Positions 12,476-25,851 are shown, numbered from the stretch's first letter. The stretch is 64,000 nt of DNA from Atherinomorus stipes (GCA_023101725.1 JALJCO010013358.1:310001-374000); one strand, 5' to 3'. Notes: generated by a model from the sequence alone, not told the origin. Made by a program: numbers and translations.

Positions 12476-12775
12476 TTAGCAGCCTAACGCTAGGGACACT
12501 GCGTGCAGAAGCGCGCTGATTTTCTCGACACCGTCCCTCTTTCTGTTCACATCAGATGCGCACAGTTGGCAGGCAGTCCTGCTTCTCTGCTGTACTATAC
12601 AAGCAGAAAGTTTATGATTCAAACCATATACAGTACTTGTTGATCCAGCAGCTGTGGCAATGGCATCCCAACACTTGTCCTTTTTGCTGTTGTCCTTGTA
12701 ATGCACATGCGGGGGTCATACAACTTCCTGTACTTTTCCACTTCAGCTTTGAACTTCATCTCGTCCATCTTCCAA
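12476..12775 (-). pseudogene. MADF-domain coding remnant
   Basis: On the minus strand, from about 12771, the sequence reads MDEMKFKAEVEKYRKLYDP. After a frameshift near 12706 it continues as HYKDNSKKDKCWDAIATAAG. This is the pattern of the first part of a MADF (Myb/SANT-like) domain, found in transcription factors and in the accessory protein of PIF/Harbinger transposons. The later part (to about 12476) shows no clear domain. The frameshift and lack of an intact frame suggest a decayed transposon gene or retrocopy. The family call is from motif memory only. Confidence 0.55.
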
Positions 12776-13239
12776 GATTACCTGCTTCTCTCTGCGTCTT
12801 TGATTGTGGCCTGGGGGTGTTCCCCCTCCCACAGGCCAACCCTTTCTATGTGTACATCTCCTGTTCTGCTTTCATACTATTTACAAGCAGAAAGCAGACA
12901 TTTCTGTGTAAATCATTCCACTTGCATTTTCAATAAAGATGGAGATATGATTGACGTAAAAAGAGATCGGTTTTTAAAACTTATCTGGATGTTTGACTTT
13001 GAAAATGGTTTTAATCTGATAGATTTGTCTTGTTCCTGCTTAACTTCCTGCCTGACTTGACAAATTCAGCTGCGGCTCGCGGAGAAAATAGAACAGAAGC
13101 CGAAACAATCGCGGCGCACAGTGAAGCAGCAGTGAAGCACCTGATGTGGTCAACACCACCTGTTAACATGGACGCCAAAATGAAACTTCGGCGTCCTGTG
13201 TTTCCCTAGGGTAACATCCTTTCATGATCTGTCATATGA
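12776..13239. other. Intronic sequence, no gene seen
   Basis: There are overlapping chance open frames only. A weak link to the neighbouring MADF remnant is possible but not shown. Confidence 0.4.
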
Positions 13240-14415
13240 CCAAAGACTGTAAAAAAAATAATAAAAAAAATGGACGTACTATTGGGTCACGTCTGAATAG
13301 GGAAAATGAAGCCAGTTGGGCATGTCCCACAGTTGCCATCTTGCTGTCGCATGTGTTGTCACTCCCAGGAAATACTAAAATGTGTAAAGCGCGGCCTTGG
13401 GGCAAATGACTGACAGCCTGCGTACTCTGGGCCAAATGCTAACCAAGCTAATGCGAAACTAATAAGAGTTAATGAAGAATAGCCTCCTAAGCAGTGGGCT
13501 AAAGGTAAGGCATGTTTGGAATTGCTGTTAGCGAGGCACCAAAAGGACACGCCCCTAAATATGTGTAGTTTCAAGATTAAATAACATCTAAATGGATGAG
13601 TTATGAAAAAAAAAAAATTCACCCCCCTCACAGTTACTTGACTTATCAAAGGTTGAATATGGAACATATTTATTAAAAGCTATATATTTTTTTTAAATAA
13701 TACCTCCACGAGTCATTTGGAGGGGTGCAGAATGAAAGTACATTTCCTTAAAAATTATATTTAGCCTGAAAATGAATATGAAATAAATTTATGGGGTTTA
13801 ACAATGGCGCTATTTTTACATCATACACGCCACCATTGCGGGTTGCCAAATACAATCCCTGTGTGGCAATAGTATGTTGCGCACAGTTAGGCTGGCACAG
13901 AGGGAAACAGTGGAGTCAGCAAGTCAAGCAGCTGCTTCTTCTGAGATGTTGTTATCCATCTCAGAAGAGGAGTGACCTGAGAAGAGCAAAAACTGAATTA
14001 AATTTAGGCTAGATAGGCCCATTAAGTGTTTTCCATGGCATCAAAACGCAGAAATGGTGACTTTCCTTCTGGATCGGGAACTTGTTTGCTAACATGGCTA
14101 ACTTTTGCTGTCAGTTGTAAACTCCTCTGCACTACTTGTTGGACATGCTGCAGGCTGCTGGTCACTTGCCGTCTTTGCAAGTGACCAGCGAACCTGGCAA
14201 CCCAGCGGCCCAGTTGTTTTTCTGCCGTTGCATCTACAACCTAAACACACGTGGTTTCGCTGTTCTGTCTGTATTCCATATTCAACCTTTAAACATAAAA
14301 TTATATTTTGAACCAGGTTGTAAACATGTTTGTTTCTGCTGTGAAGTTGGTCTTTTTAACATGGGAGTCTGTGGGGATTTGCTCAGTCTTGGAGCCCCTA
14401 GTGGATGAAGAAAGA
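13240..14415. mobile_element. Dispersed repeat A, second copy
   Basis: This block shares several segments in order with 1693-2340: agccagttgggcatgtccc, ttgccatcttgc, gtgttgtcactccc, aaggacacgcccc, atggatgagttatgaaaaaa, cacccccctcacagt, taaacatgtttgtttctgct and agcccctagtggatgaag. It is longer than the first copy because of extra DNA at about 13690-14270, which may be insertion or internal sequence lost from the other copy. Confidence 0.68.
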
Positions 14416-16000
14416 ACTACAATTATAAAACTTAACTTCAGGGCCTCACTCTTTTCTAGTGGAGTTTGTCCTTTGGATATGACTTAAACAACCTGGATGG
14501 CAATGTATATTTTTTACTTTTAGTTTAGTTTACAAAGCAGCATAATGTGTAACAGGCTAAATTAAAAAATTGTCAGCACCAGCTCATCCTCCTCTCTTCT
14601 TACTCCTCTGCTGCAGACGCCTTTTAGGAATCAACACATCCTTCTAGATATTGTACTCAGACTGATTTCTAGGTCAGAGGCAGGAGGACGGAGGAGAAAA
14701 GACACAAGGAGGCTAACCAGTGGGTGGTATGTGGAGAAGGAGCTATAAGCAGCTTGCCCAACAAAGGATAAACACCTTGCATTATGAACAGTGACATGCA
14801 AGGCTACTCTGCCTTATTTAATTTAACCAGAAATGCCCTTTTGTATTTGCTCATTGTCACTGAACTCCTGCTGCTTGACAGTGAGTAAAGCTCATTTTAG
14901 GAATTAACATTTGCCTCAGCTTGTGCTGTCGGCACTGGCTCGCAGTCTGTAGCGTGAGACAACTTCATAATCATGCATTTTTCATGATCCAGCCTTTATT
15001 TCTTATTCTGTCCACACATGGAGATAGCTCATCTGTTCTCTCAAGTTGTAAGTCTGTAGTCTCTCTTAAACAGCTTCCTGGAACAGCTGATTAGATGCAG
15101 CATCGTGAGGTTGTTTGTAGAGCTACAAACATATTTTTGGTTTGATTGCTTCATCTCGCTCCATCTCTGTTATTGATTAATTTCCTCAGATATTCTCACT
15201 TTACCTGACTTTAGTTGATGAAGCACATCAGAGGACAATCAAAAGAGGTATTCTCACAGCTGATGAAAAATAAGTGACAATACAATAGAAAAGTGATTTT
15301 TCAGCAGGTGGGTGCTAGAAAAATACTCTATAATAACTTGACTGTGGAAAAAAAAAATGATTTTCCACACTTTAAGGGCAGTTTTCAACTTCATTGCTAC
15401 TTGAGAGAATTTTTTTTTTTTTTTTTTTTAGCTTTTTACGGATCATTAAAAGATGTTTATGTATGTAATAATAGTCAAATTGCCCATAGATATGGTTTAA
15501 ACTGCTATTATATGTATTATCGGACTAAACATGGTAATGATCAGTGTTATTATATGGTGTCCAGTACCTTCTTGTAATATGGGATTGTCAATAAACATCA
15601 ATATCATTTTATATCTTACTTTTTAAAATGTAATTTGCTGAGCAAGCAATGCAAGACACACACCTGAAAGGAATGGCAAGGTGATACCTTCCAATATGAT
15701 GGTTTCATATGTTAAACTTGATACAGGCTTAATAAGCTGGATCTAGATATCAAGAACCTTTACAGAAGAGGATTAAGGCCACTGAAGGAAATTAAAAAAT
15801 AAAAAATCTGAGAAAAAGTCAGAATTCAGACTCTTTTCCAGAACATTTAATTTTTTTTGGTTTTTTTTTTTTTTTTTTTTTGGTTGTTTTTTGTTTTTTG
15901 GCCCTTGGTGAGGGTGTGTTCGTTTTTTAGAAGTGTCCTTTGAAAGTGGGTGATGTCTCGTTGTGCACATGCATGCTGCTTTTATTGGTCGTACTAGACA
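14416..16000. other. Intronic sequence, no gene seen
   Basis: AT-rich DNA with poly(T) tracts at about 15410-15430 and 15860-15881. No coding or RNA feature is supported. Confidence 0.45.
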
Positions 16001-16452
16001 TTAAATGATAACTTTTTTTTTTCAACCTGGACCTTATTTCTAGGAGTATATACGTGCATTTACTCACCGGTAAAATTTCTGTATCACTTTGACGCCTTCA
16101 GAATATATTACGTTGAGTCGCTCTTCGGCGTACATCCATATAATGGGAGAGACGGGGCAGCCTCTATATAAAGCATTATCTGCAGCAAAACTCCTTTATT
16201 TCACCAACACTTTAAGTAGAATGAACAAATGAACAAGTACTATTGTCCTGTGAGTCCAGATTTAGCTTTCCGTTAGTTATCAGGGTGTTCTATACACTTT
16301 TCGGGGCCGTGCGTCCCCAATGCGCGTTTCCGTAGTACAGCTGAGCTGAGCAGCTCACTACCCAGACAAGAAAAAAATAAATAAATAAAACAATTTGAGA
16401 AACTCTGAACTCACAGGACAATAGTACTAATTTGTTCATTCATTCTACTTTT
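16001..16452. mobile_element. TTAA-type element, rearranged copy
   Basis: It begins ttaaatgataact and then closely follows the left arm of the element at 46972-47589 (aggagtatatacgtgcattt, actcaccggtaaaatttctg). From 16214 to 16258 the sequence agtagaatgaacaaa...tcctgtgagt reappears inverted at about 16405-16450, forming a fold-back. The right terminal arm is missing, so the copy is truncated or internally rearranged. Confidence 0.65.
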
Positions 16453-19253
16453 TCAATTATCTTTAAAATAAATTGTACTTTTTATTCTAATACCATACAG
16501 TGACTTTATATTATCTGAGAGAAGTTAGCTTCCTGCTTATGTTATTTGAACCATAACCATTTTCACAAATAAAACTTGTCAAAAGCAACGGCCCCTAACA
16601 CATCTGATTGTTTTTACTTCACCAGACTGCACACAGGTAAATAAAGCCTCGGCTGTTTGTGTTGTTGTCCCCATGCAGGCTCAGCTCAAGTGCAGCATGT
16701 CCCTGCAGCTCAGGTCAAGCATGTTGTTACAACAGTGTAAAGCGTTGCCACCCGACAAGGAACAGTTTTTATCCTCTCCAAAGTTTCAAGCCACAGATGG
16801 TCCAGAGCCTTTTCGTCGGTATGAAGGTTAATTATGTTCCTCTCTGCTAATAACAAGACAAATGGTATTGCATGCTGGAGTGAATATTAAATACATCATC
16901 TGATAACTGCAATCGCTTTTTCAAAGACAAGACTGTTGCACTACCGCTGTGAGCAGGTTATTGGCGTTATAATTTGTAATTTCCAGCTCTCTCCCCTTGC
17001 TTTTCAGCGTTTAGAAAACTGTACTTAGAATGTGATATCGATCCCCTGCATGTTTGCAAAATGAGCTAAATTAATTGTTTGTTCGATAATGATGAACAAC
17101 CTGTGTGCACACCATTCTGCACATTTTATTTGTGTAGAAACTATATTTCAAGCGCTTATATTGGAGGCAGAAGATGACCATAAAAACCCATGCAACAATA
17201 AATACTGCATCAAAATAATACAGTGTGGTATTATGAAAACACAAATGCCATTTTCAGAGTGTGAAATAGCTTTAATATTAAAAATTGCAAAGAAATTGAG
17301 CTGTTAATGCTGAAATATACCTTTCTTTCTTTGCTTGGCAGATGTTAAAAGTGAAGTAGAATGAGTTCATGTGCACAAATCAGAATTTTTAGCATTAAAA
17401 AATGTAAAAAAAAAAAAAAAGAGGGTAACCTAAGGCATCCTTGAAATATCTTTAGTGTTTTATTTGCTCAAAATATGACTACTTGTGATAGTTATATGGA
17501 TCCATTCCTAAACACTATTCAGGACAAGGAAGATAGTGATGAGCAAGCAGCTGAAGGATGCACCGCTGTCACTGTACAGTGCGGGTTGGCTGATAAAAAA
17601 TAGTTCACAAATGTTACTGGGTGCGATTCAGATTGGCCTTCAAGGAAAAGTGCTTATGCAATCGTTGGCGTCTCATTGCAAGAGCAAACTGCCAAGGTCT
17701 TTGTTACAGAACCGAAAAGGCAGAACACAAGAGACCAGTGAAGCCAGGTACAGCAGGAAGTGTTTATTTAAGGATTTAAAGCCAAAACCTGAGTTCAAGG
17801 CAACAGGAAGTGGCTGAGCAGAGGTTACTGATGGACGCTGAGCAGAGGAAAGGTGATCCAAAGAGATTTTGAGAGGAGGACCGGAGACAGGTGAAGTCAG
17901 GCTGGTGAAACTGCTGAAAAAAAGAAATGTAAAAATAAAGTGAAATCAAAGCAAGCGCTGGCTTTAACAAGGCTGAACTGGTGACTGAATATAACACTTG
18001 ATGTTCCTTAGCAGACTTGTGCATCCTCATGACTGCATCAGACTACACAATTCTTTTCATTGTTCAGGACAGTTGTTATGTCAGATTAACACACACGGTG
18101 TCACATATTTGTTTGGTGTCTTGTACCATGGAGTTGTCATGGCGCCGTCTCAGAGCACTGTTGCCAACTTCTCAGGCGGCCCTAGAAAGTTGCTAGAAGT
18201 CACTAAATGACATCATCATTGAATTTGCATAATCAGTTTCAGATTCATATTCAACTTTATTTATCAGCCTGGTACTATACATACAGTATAACTGCAATAG
18301 ACGCTGCCGCAGAGTGGAATAATGTCGTAGAAGAGGCAAAAAGGGGAAAATAGACACCTGAATATATTTATAACAGAAAAAAAGGGGGTTTTTTGTTAAT
18401 TAGTCTAGCTTGATTTTTAATTAAGTCTTAAACAACTTCTTTTTTTTTCTCCACACACTTTGTCGACAGTAAAACATTATTATCTGACAGTGGGCCAGGG
18501 CGGGGTCGACCAGTGGCAGCTTTGAGCGTTTAATTTTCAGTCTGGTTCATGGAGCAGAGGTGCATGTCTCCTACTTTGACGGTGGCGGCAGACGGAAGGT
18601 GTGTTAGGACTGAGTGAGTGAGCACCTCCCTCCTTTCTGAGAAGGAAAGGGCGTGCGGAGCTAGCCTGGTACATCAACCTGACTAACGCCATGTATGAGC
18701 TACACGGCAAGTCAGTCTGGATTCCCTCCGCTGGAGATTGATTTCCAATGCGAGACAAGAGGCGGGACAGTGAACCGGAGAGAACCACATGAACACAAAG
18801 AAAAAATTGCTCAGCCACGCATTACCCATGGATGAAGAATTTACACGATGTCCGCATATTGCTGTCCAAAATGAACTGCTCCCACTGAAAAAAGGCTATT
18901 TTGGGATTTTTCATATGGGCTTATATTGGCCTGGACTGGAGTGACTTGTAAAACTTCCCTGATTACTCTGTTAATGCTCGTGAATGATCGTAAACATGAA
19001 TAAGTAGAACAAACATGTTTTTGAAGAGGGCATTTAGGGCTGTCTATACTGCAAACAGCACTAGAAGCAACAAATTTATGAACAAGTTTAAAACAGCGTG
19101 CGTAATGTTCTATGGAACAGTCTATGAACCCTTTTCATGATTTACCCTATTCATAATTTACAGATACGTCACTTGCACATGCTCATAACTGGTCACAGTG
19201 GTCACTGCAGTTTGGCTGTCCATTGAAAGAGAACTAGCGAGTTTATTTATTGA
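16453..19253. other. Intronic sequence, no gene seen
   Basis: I see no gene or repeat I can name. Short A-runs occur at about 17406-17420. The open frame at 16659-16850 is Cys-rich by chance and lacks TSP-1 motifs. Confidence 0.4.
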
Positions 19254-19963
19254 GTGAATTTTTACTATGCTGGACACTTTTTGAATTTTTTGACTGCTTT
19301 AATCGATGAGGGAAGAACTGTCCTTGAAGGGGAATGCTGTAAGTTTTTACTGATTTTCCGAGAAGAAACACTGGAGAATGACCTGGATTTGTTCAGTCAT
19401 CCATGGAAACTGGAAGCCTTCACGACGGAGGCTGCGGTGTTCAGCGCCTACTCTGCCAATAATGCAAGCTTAGAAGAAAAGATTTGCTGTTTTGTGCTAA
19501 GAGAAAATGAGCTGCGGACAAACTGGGACAAACACAATCGAGGGGTTGGCTATTGATTTAAAACAAAGAAAGAAAGAAAAAGAAAACGCGCGATCTTGTC
19601 TGCTGCGGCTTCCGTAGTGTTGTGAACTTGCAGGGGTGCATTTGCGGCAGCTAGATGTTCTACTGTTCAAGCTATAAAAATATACTAAATGATGTAGTTT
19701 CGAGTAAATTATGGACGCTACCATCCAAGACACTTAGATTACATTGGACGAGCAGTATGGAGGAACATTACCAAGTTTTTGTGGACTTTTATGGACCTTT
19801 TTGGTTCAGTCGCCAGTGAATTCCATTATATAAAAGGTGGGGAAAAATGAAAACCTGTCCGATCTCCGGCTGCATTTGAAATGTTAAAAAAGTGCTCCAC
19901 AGTCTTGCTCAGCAAGAGGGTGCATAGAAAGCACATCATTCTGTGGGTGTACTATTCCTTTAA
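19254..19963. mobile_element. Left-truncated copy of the 59408-60248 element
   Basis: From about 19420 this matches the right two thirds of 59408-60248: tctgccaataatgcaag, gaaaacgcgcgatcttgtct, tcgagtaaattatggacgct and the terminal hexamer-rich block catcattctgtgggtgta ending attcctttaa. No left terminal arm precedes it. The 100-codon open frame at 19254-19556 belongs to the element interior and has no recognised domain. Confidence 0.7.
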
Positions 19964-20104
19964 CTGAAAGACCAGTCTCTATTCTGTTTCAGTGGACTTC
20001 CAAAGCTTTCTGACTGTCAAGGGCAGTTGCGAGCACTCGTTCATTGGCAGTAGAGCCCTCTGTCCTCCTGTTGCAGACAGACATGTTTGTTTCATTATCT
20101 ATTC

Positions 20105-20190
20105 ATCTATTGCTCTGCTGTAAAGCACTTTGTGTATCCGTTGGTTACTGTAAAGGGCTGTACAAATAAACTTGATTTGATTTTGATTCC
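20105..20190 (+). repeat. LINE/SINE-type 3' tail
   Basis: The segment gtaaagcactttgtgta...taaagggctgtacaaataaacttgatttgatttt has the form of the conserved 3' end of L2-type LINEs and their SINE partners in fish, with a tgattt repeat tail. The body upstream is not recognisable. Confidence 0.55.
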
Positions 20191-22517
20191 TAGTGGTAAA
20201 TATCTAGGAACATGTCATAGGACAAAAAAATTCTGACACGACAGACTTTCTGTGTCGTGGTTGTGAAGGGTCGTAGATGCCAAATTGCCAATCACTGATT
20301 ATGTCACACTGCATTGGGTGAAGATGCGACGTTCTACAGTCCGACATTGCAGAATGGGGCACAACAGTGAGCCTTTGTCTGCGAGTGTGTCTGTCGGGTC
20401 AAAATAGGGCTGGATTTGTGTAGTCTGATCCAGGCATCATCATGCATTATGAAAGTCATTTATAGACAGTTGTGGATCAGGAGCTGGAGCAAGTTGCCCA
20501 CTTGTCGAAAGGTCCGCAGTGTAATCTTCAGGTTGTTTATTTCAGACAACGCTAAGCCTCATAAATGTTCTGTTTTATTATTTCTATTAATTGCTGCATT
20601 TTTCTGCAGATCAAAGATGAAGCAGCATCCCAAGTCTTCAAAATTACAAGGTTGCAACATTTTAGTTTTCCTTTTGTTTTTACGAAACTCAGTTAACAAG
20701 CAACAGCACTTGAGAAAAAATACTGGTTCGAGCAAGGCTCAAAGTCGAGTTCTTCACTTGACAGTCTGCAAATAACCTTGTAGGTTGGTAAACATGTTTG
20801 GGACAGTTTTATGTAATGCAAATTCAGGCCTGACACATTTTAAAGGCAAATAGGCATGGAGCAATTTTAGAGCACCTAAATTTCAGCCATTTTAAAAAAT
20901 GTTAATTCTTTATAAAACAACTACATTTTGCTTTTGCTCCACAGTGAGTTGTTTCTAGTTCAGTTCAATTTTCTGTACACACACTCTTCTGTCAGGTTTT
21001 GATTTAGCAAATTTTAATATTTTATCCATATAATGCAACAGTTACGAGGAGTGTTTTGAATACTTGTTCATTAGAGGATGTATTATTAATTAGTTATGTC
21101 TTCAGAAACTATCAGGCATGGCCATTGCACATGTCGGGTTAAAACGATGGGCAGTGGTGACAACCATGGACTATTTTGCTTTTAATCTTTGTTCCCTTCC
21201 TTTTGAAGTCGACAAATTTCTTTAAATTCATTAGTGATATGAAAGAGAGGCAGTGATGATGTACGCTCAAGTACGTGACACAAGTTATTGACCATAGTTA
21301 TTGTTTGAGTGGAAGGTGAAGTACTTATGAAATATCTCAGCTAATGTATTCCTGTCTTGTCCAACTGCATCTTGGTAATAATTTACAAAGTAAATGAGAA
21401 AGGGAAATTATTTCAGACCTTGATCACCAATCATTATGTGCAATTACGAAAAGGCACGTTGTTTCTCTGTCGAGCCGATGCAGCAGCAGGTCCAAGGTGG
21501 ATGTTAAACGTACCGTAAATCTTGCTCAGGCTTTGGTTCGTCGACATCCTTGATGGTGAGAAACTTAATTGAAGGACAGTTATAAAACAGAAAGACTGAC
21601 ATAAAGAGGGCAGGTGATGAAATAAACTCCAGGGTCAATGTGGAAATGAATTTCAGAGCGTTACAGTCTTGGTTGGTCAAGCGTCTGTGTGCTGCTCAGA
21701 ACCCCGAAAGCCTCCAGCTCAGCTGAACCACGACAGAGCTCGGCACATTCAGCTAGTCTGAAATGATCCACACTGAATGAATCAGTGTCGTTAGTATACA
21801 GTGGTTGTTTTGTTGTTTTTAGACTTTTCCAGCTTCAGATGAACTTTTAATTATTTAGTGTTTTCTCATTTGTTTGGTTTGCCTGTGTTTTGAAGTTTTC
21901 AATAGCCGCTTTCTTACTTGTCTGAAGCCCATTTCTTATCTTCTGTTAGCTCAGTCTCTTTTTACTCAGTTTCCAAAATCAAAAATCCTAATTTAGTTTT
22001 CAGCAAGTATAAAGCTTGTTTTCCCAGAACACTGTTTGCAAGAAAATCCCACATTAATGCTTTCAATAAAGGCCCATTTTAACTTTCATCTTGTGAGTTC
22101 ATCTGAGAGGTCATCATCATGTGGGAAGTGATTCCTCTAAGTTTGCCAGAGGAGCCATTGTATTTGAACTCATCCTTGTGCTTCCTGCCAGTAATGGCAG
22201 ACTATTTGAAGTCATCGTCACACAATGACACTTGGAGAGAAATTTATAGAAAAGTGCTTTGCTTCAAATCTCTTTGTCCCATTTTTGTCTGTTGACAATG
22301 AAATGCTGTCCCGGCAGCAGAGTTGGAGCTTCTTAGTCTCTTTTGTGTTGTTTTTCCATGTTTATTTGTATGTGCATGTAAATGTGTGTGTGTTGTCTTT
22401 CTATGTGTGTTTGTGCACCTTTGTGTAGACACCTACTGTAAGTTTGTGAATATGTTTGAAAAGAGTAAAAATATCCCTCCCTAATCCTACAGTAAGAGCA
22501 TCAACTCCGTTAGGCTG
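20191..22517. other. Intronic sequence, no gene seen
   Basis: No coding, RNA or repeat feature could be supported in this stretch. Confidence 0.4.
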
Positions 22518-22770
22518 TGTTATGTGTGTGTGTTCTTGTACTTGGTACATTGTGAGGACCATTTTGCGCTTTTAACCAGCAAAGTGAGGACATTTTGGCT
22601 GGTGCTCACTAAAAATGCCGAAGAACAACCCATTTTTGAGGGTCAAGATTAGGTTTTAGAGTTTACGTTACAATTAGGTTTTGGTTAGGGTTAGGGTAAG
22701 GGGCTAGGGAATGCATTATGTCAATGAATGTCCTCACTAAGATAGAAGTACAAGGATCTGTGAGTGTGTT
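22518..22770. repeat. Fish dispersed repeat with GGTTAGGG core
   Basis: The block includes cattgtgaggaccattttg, ggttagggttagggtaagg and aatgtcctcactaagataga. I recognise this as a very common teleost dispersed element. The GGTTAGGG motif resembles telomeric repeat but occurs only about twice and belongs to the element, not to an interstitial telomere. Confidence 0.65.
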
Positions 22771-24418
22771 GTCAGCATGATGTGGGTCCACTTATCCTCT
22801 AAGATAGAAGGGTCACTGCAAATCATGCAAAGCTGTTATAAGCGATCTCTTTAATTATAGAGCGAAGCAACTCTGCACTGATGGGGCGTGGTCTCTTTCA
22901 AGATAGCAGTGCCCCCATGCACGGGGTTCAAGGAGGTCACTGAATGGTTGGATAAGTGGGAAATTGTGTAAATCATATGCTGCCTTTATAGTCGCTCCTT
23001 TTCAATGAAACTGAACACCTGTGAGAGATTTTAAGGGATTGCACCAAGTGGAAGAATTTCTTCTGAGGATAAAGTCGACTCGTAGAATACGGCCCAGTTC
23101 CAATTGCTATTTTCATCCCTACTGTACCCTTGCCCTTGGCCCTTGCACTTTAAACAGAGTGCTGATTGAATTATTCCCCTAAGACAGCGCTTCTCAACCT
23201 TTTTTGAGCCAGTGCCCCCCTGCCCAATATCCAGGTCCCCCCACCACCCCCCAACATTAAAATGTAAGACAAAACGATGATCACACTTCTTGTCTCAACA
23301 CAATTTCTGCTCTGTTTTTTGTGATTGTTCATTATAATTTAAACTGTCCTCCATCAAGACTCTACAGCCCTGAGGTGCTGGACATTATTTTAAACATTAT
23401 TTACATTTTACTGCATCCCACCTCCTCCGCTGCAGATTGTGACGTTAATCTCATGTCAGTGACATTAAAGTCAAATAAAATGTGACGTGATCACACAGGG
23501 TGAGGTTACTGAACACATCAGATGTGGATCTAATTTAGGACGACACAGAAAGTGGACTGGGCCTTATTTATAAAAATTACATTTGTGCTGTTCAGATAGG
23601 AAAAAACTGATGTAGGAAACATTTGGGAGAAAAAAATTAGATTTATCTGAAGTGTGAATGTAGATTAGTTGTCTTCCCAGAATCTATAATGTTAATTATT
23701 TGAGTTACACCATAAAAATCCTGCAATGAAGCTAAAGTCATTTGACAGAATTTAACGATCAAGAATATGAAAATCGGACAAGCAGCATCACAGACAACCA
23801 TAGAAACCAGTGATGCTGCTGCACATGAATCACACCAAGTAAGTGAACTCTGATGGATCTCTGCTAGTTGTTTCACTGCAAGGTGCACATTTATTTCAGT
23901 TGTAGTCAGGGCTTGACATTTACACCGCCAACCCACCAAATGCGGGTGAATTTCAGCAGTGGCGCGTAACACGGCCACTCCAACTAGCCACTTTGGCGGG
24001 TTGAATTCTATTTACATTTTAATTGTAGTTTTCTCAAACGGCATCTGAAATAATAAACGAACTTAAATGTTACACTAAAAGACTACATCTCCCATGAGCA
24101 CTGCCTGCCCACAGTGTTTGCTCATTGGTCCATTTGTGGCCGACATCACTAGAGGCGGTTCCTGTGGAGAGCGCAGTTGTGAAGCAGAGCGCTACTAGCT
24201 GAGATTGGCTTTCCAAAGGGGACTCCTAACTTTCCTTCTGCACGTCCGATCTTCACAGTTCTACCTGCAGTGCTTAGTTCACACACACACACACAAGGTT
24301 GAGGTTTTTTTTCTGCTCCTGAAGTTATAATCCAACCACTTCTGGCAAGTCAATTCGTCCAGTACAACAAGTAAACTCCCACGCTGAACACAACCGCCAA
24401 CTTGCCGTCCTCTAGAGC
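22771..24418. other. Intron with two possible hAT termini
   Basis: There is no gene. At about 23187 agcgcttctcaacc followed by a C-rich tract looks like a hAT MITE left end. At 23907 cagggcttgacatttacac looks like another. Right ends were not found. The 111-codon minus-strand frame at 23643-23978 overlaps the second and shows no domain. Confidence 0.4.
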
Positions 24419-24889
24419 TTAAAGGGACTTGAGGCAAGATTAAGAGACAAAACTCGCGACTGGCGCTTCAGGTACCTGCAGCCACGAGCCAAGCCGTCAC
24501 GGGAGCGTGCACGAACTGATGCTATAGTGTTGTTTACTAACCTTTTTCTTCGTAGTTACACTTTTTAGTGTCTTTCAGTTGATCTGGATCATTTGCTGAC
24601 GGCAGAAGAATCCATAACTATCGCTTAAGTGTTTGAATTTATTGCGACCGTCTTCTTCCTGAATCAAAACTGTGGATGTAGCGTCATTTGCCGTCACGCC
24701 CGCAGGGCAGCGCGGGAAATTCGGACACCGAATTACAGCACATTTTGCAGCACACAGCCTGTTCAAGCCAACGGAGAGAAACGTGGGTGGAAACGTTATT
24801 TTTGGTATTTAGCGCTTCATCACCCATTAGTATTAAAAAAAATGGACAACATGTTTGGTTTTTTTCAATTCCTGCCTCTAGCCCTTTAA
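24419..24889 (+). mobile_element. TTAA-type element C copy
   Basis: It starts ttaaagggac and ends gccctttaa. It contains ctgcagccacgagccaagcc, cactttttagtgtctttcag, agaatccataactatc and tagcgcttcatcaccc, in the same order as the copy at 36112-36547. Length is 471 bp. Several indels distinguish it. It has no coding capacity, so it is non-autonomous. Confidence 0.75.
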
Positions 24890-25413
24890 AAAAAAAAAAA
24901 AAAAATACAAAAGCTTTTCTCCTGAACTCTGAAGCAAACGTCTGTTAGCTGATGGCTGTTTGTTTCTTCCTCAAAAAGTGTGTATAGGTTAGGATTCTCT
25001 GAGTTTCTGTTGAACAAAGAGGGCGTCTTGCTACAATGCTGCGCATGTGCATTTGACGCTTAGTGATTGGTGTTACCTCGTATACCAGTGTCAGTCAGTT
25101 ATGTTAAGGAAGCTACAGCTTGGCCTGAATATTCATATAAATTACTCAAATATGCACAAATGAAGAAAAAACGACTTAAATGAAGTTCTTTATGAGGAAA
25201 TAACACAGTGACATGCTGAAAAGCTCTCAAAAGTCCATTTTTCATGATAGGGCTCCTTTAAATAGCGTTAAACTAGATGATACTATGGTTTTCATACTTT
25301 TTAAACTTTATCTATGGAGAAATGATTTACATTTGTGGATTTTTTTTTGCTTTCTGTAGCAGCCATCTTGCCAATGATTTTGTTGTGCATTGGAAAACCC
25401 TTTGTTTGAAGGG
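24890..25413. other. Intronic sequence, no gene seen
   Basis: Starts with poly(A). Nothing further could be assigned. Confidence 0.4.
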
Positions 25414-25421
25414 GTGTATAC

Positions 25422-25851
25422 TAGGGCTGGGCGATATATCGATATGAAAAATATATCGATATATTTTCAAATGAGATATGGAATTGGACCATATTGCCCA
25501 TATCGAGATATAGAGTTTAATGTGTGTTTGTTTTGTCTTTGTATATAAATTCTGACCTTACTAGGGTTTGTTACATTTAATTCTGTGTAATGTTCCTTAC
25601 TTGCATGTGCGAGTATAATTACATACAGTATTTTACAGTATTTCTGTTTACATTTTATCATTCTTTGAACAGCTGAGCATTATTTCATCCGGACTGTTTA
25701 AATTAAACTACTTGTAATGTCACATTTGGCTCCAACTGGAACAAAATATTTGCTCTCACTTTGTGATAAAAATATCGAGATATATATCATGTATCGATAT
25801 TCAGCCTAAATATATCGAGATATGACTTTTGGTCCATATCGCCCAGCCCTA
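25422..25851. mobile_element. hAT-type MITE with perfect 8-bp TSD
   Basis: The 430-bp element has termini tagggctgggcgatat and atatcgcccagcccta, which are exact inverted repeats. It is flanked on both sides by gtgtatac (25414-25421 and 25852-25859), a perfect 8-bp target-site duplication as made by hAT transposases. The subterminal DNA is rich in tatcga repeats. There is no coding capacity. The intact duplication suggests fairly recent insertion. Confidence 0.93.

Noticed and set aside
16659..16850. Cys-rich frame after ccccatgcag, considered as an extra thsd7b exon
   Set aside because: Lacks Trp motifs and TSP-1 cysteine spacing, and no good donor gives a phase that joins the exon at 33043.
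18537..18818. 93-codon minus-strand frame
   Set aside because: No domain and no splice context; treated as chance.
19254..19556. 100-codon frame considered as a small gene
   Set aside because: Overlaps the interior of a repeat whose other copy (59408-60248) does not keep the frame.
22675..22705. GGTTAGGGTTAGGG, considered as interstitial telomere
   Set aside because: Only about two units, and part of a widespread fish dispersed repeat.
23643..23978. 111-codon minus-strand frame
   Set aside because: Overlaps a probable hAT terminus, and no family features are visible.
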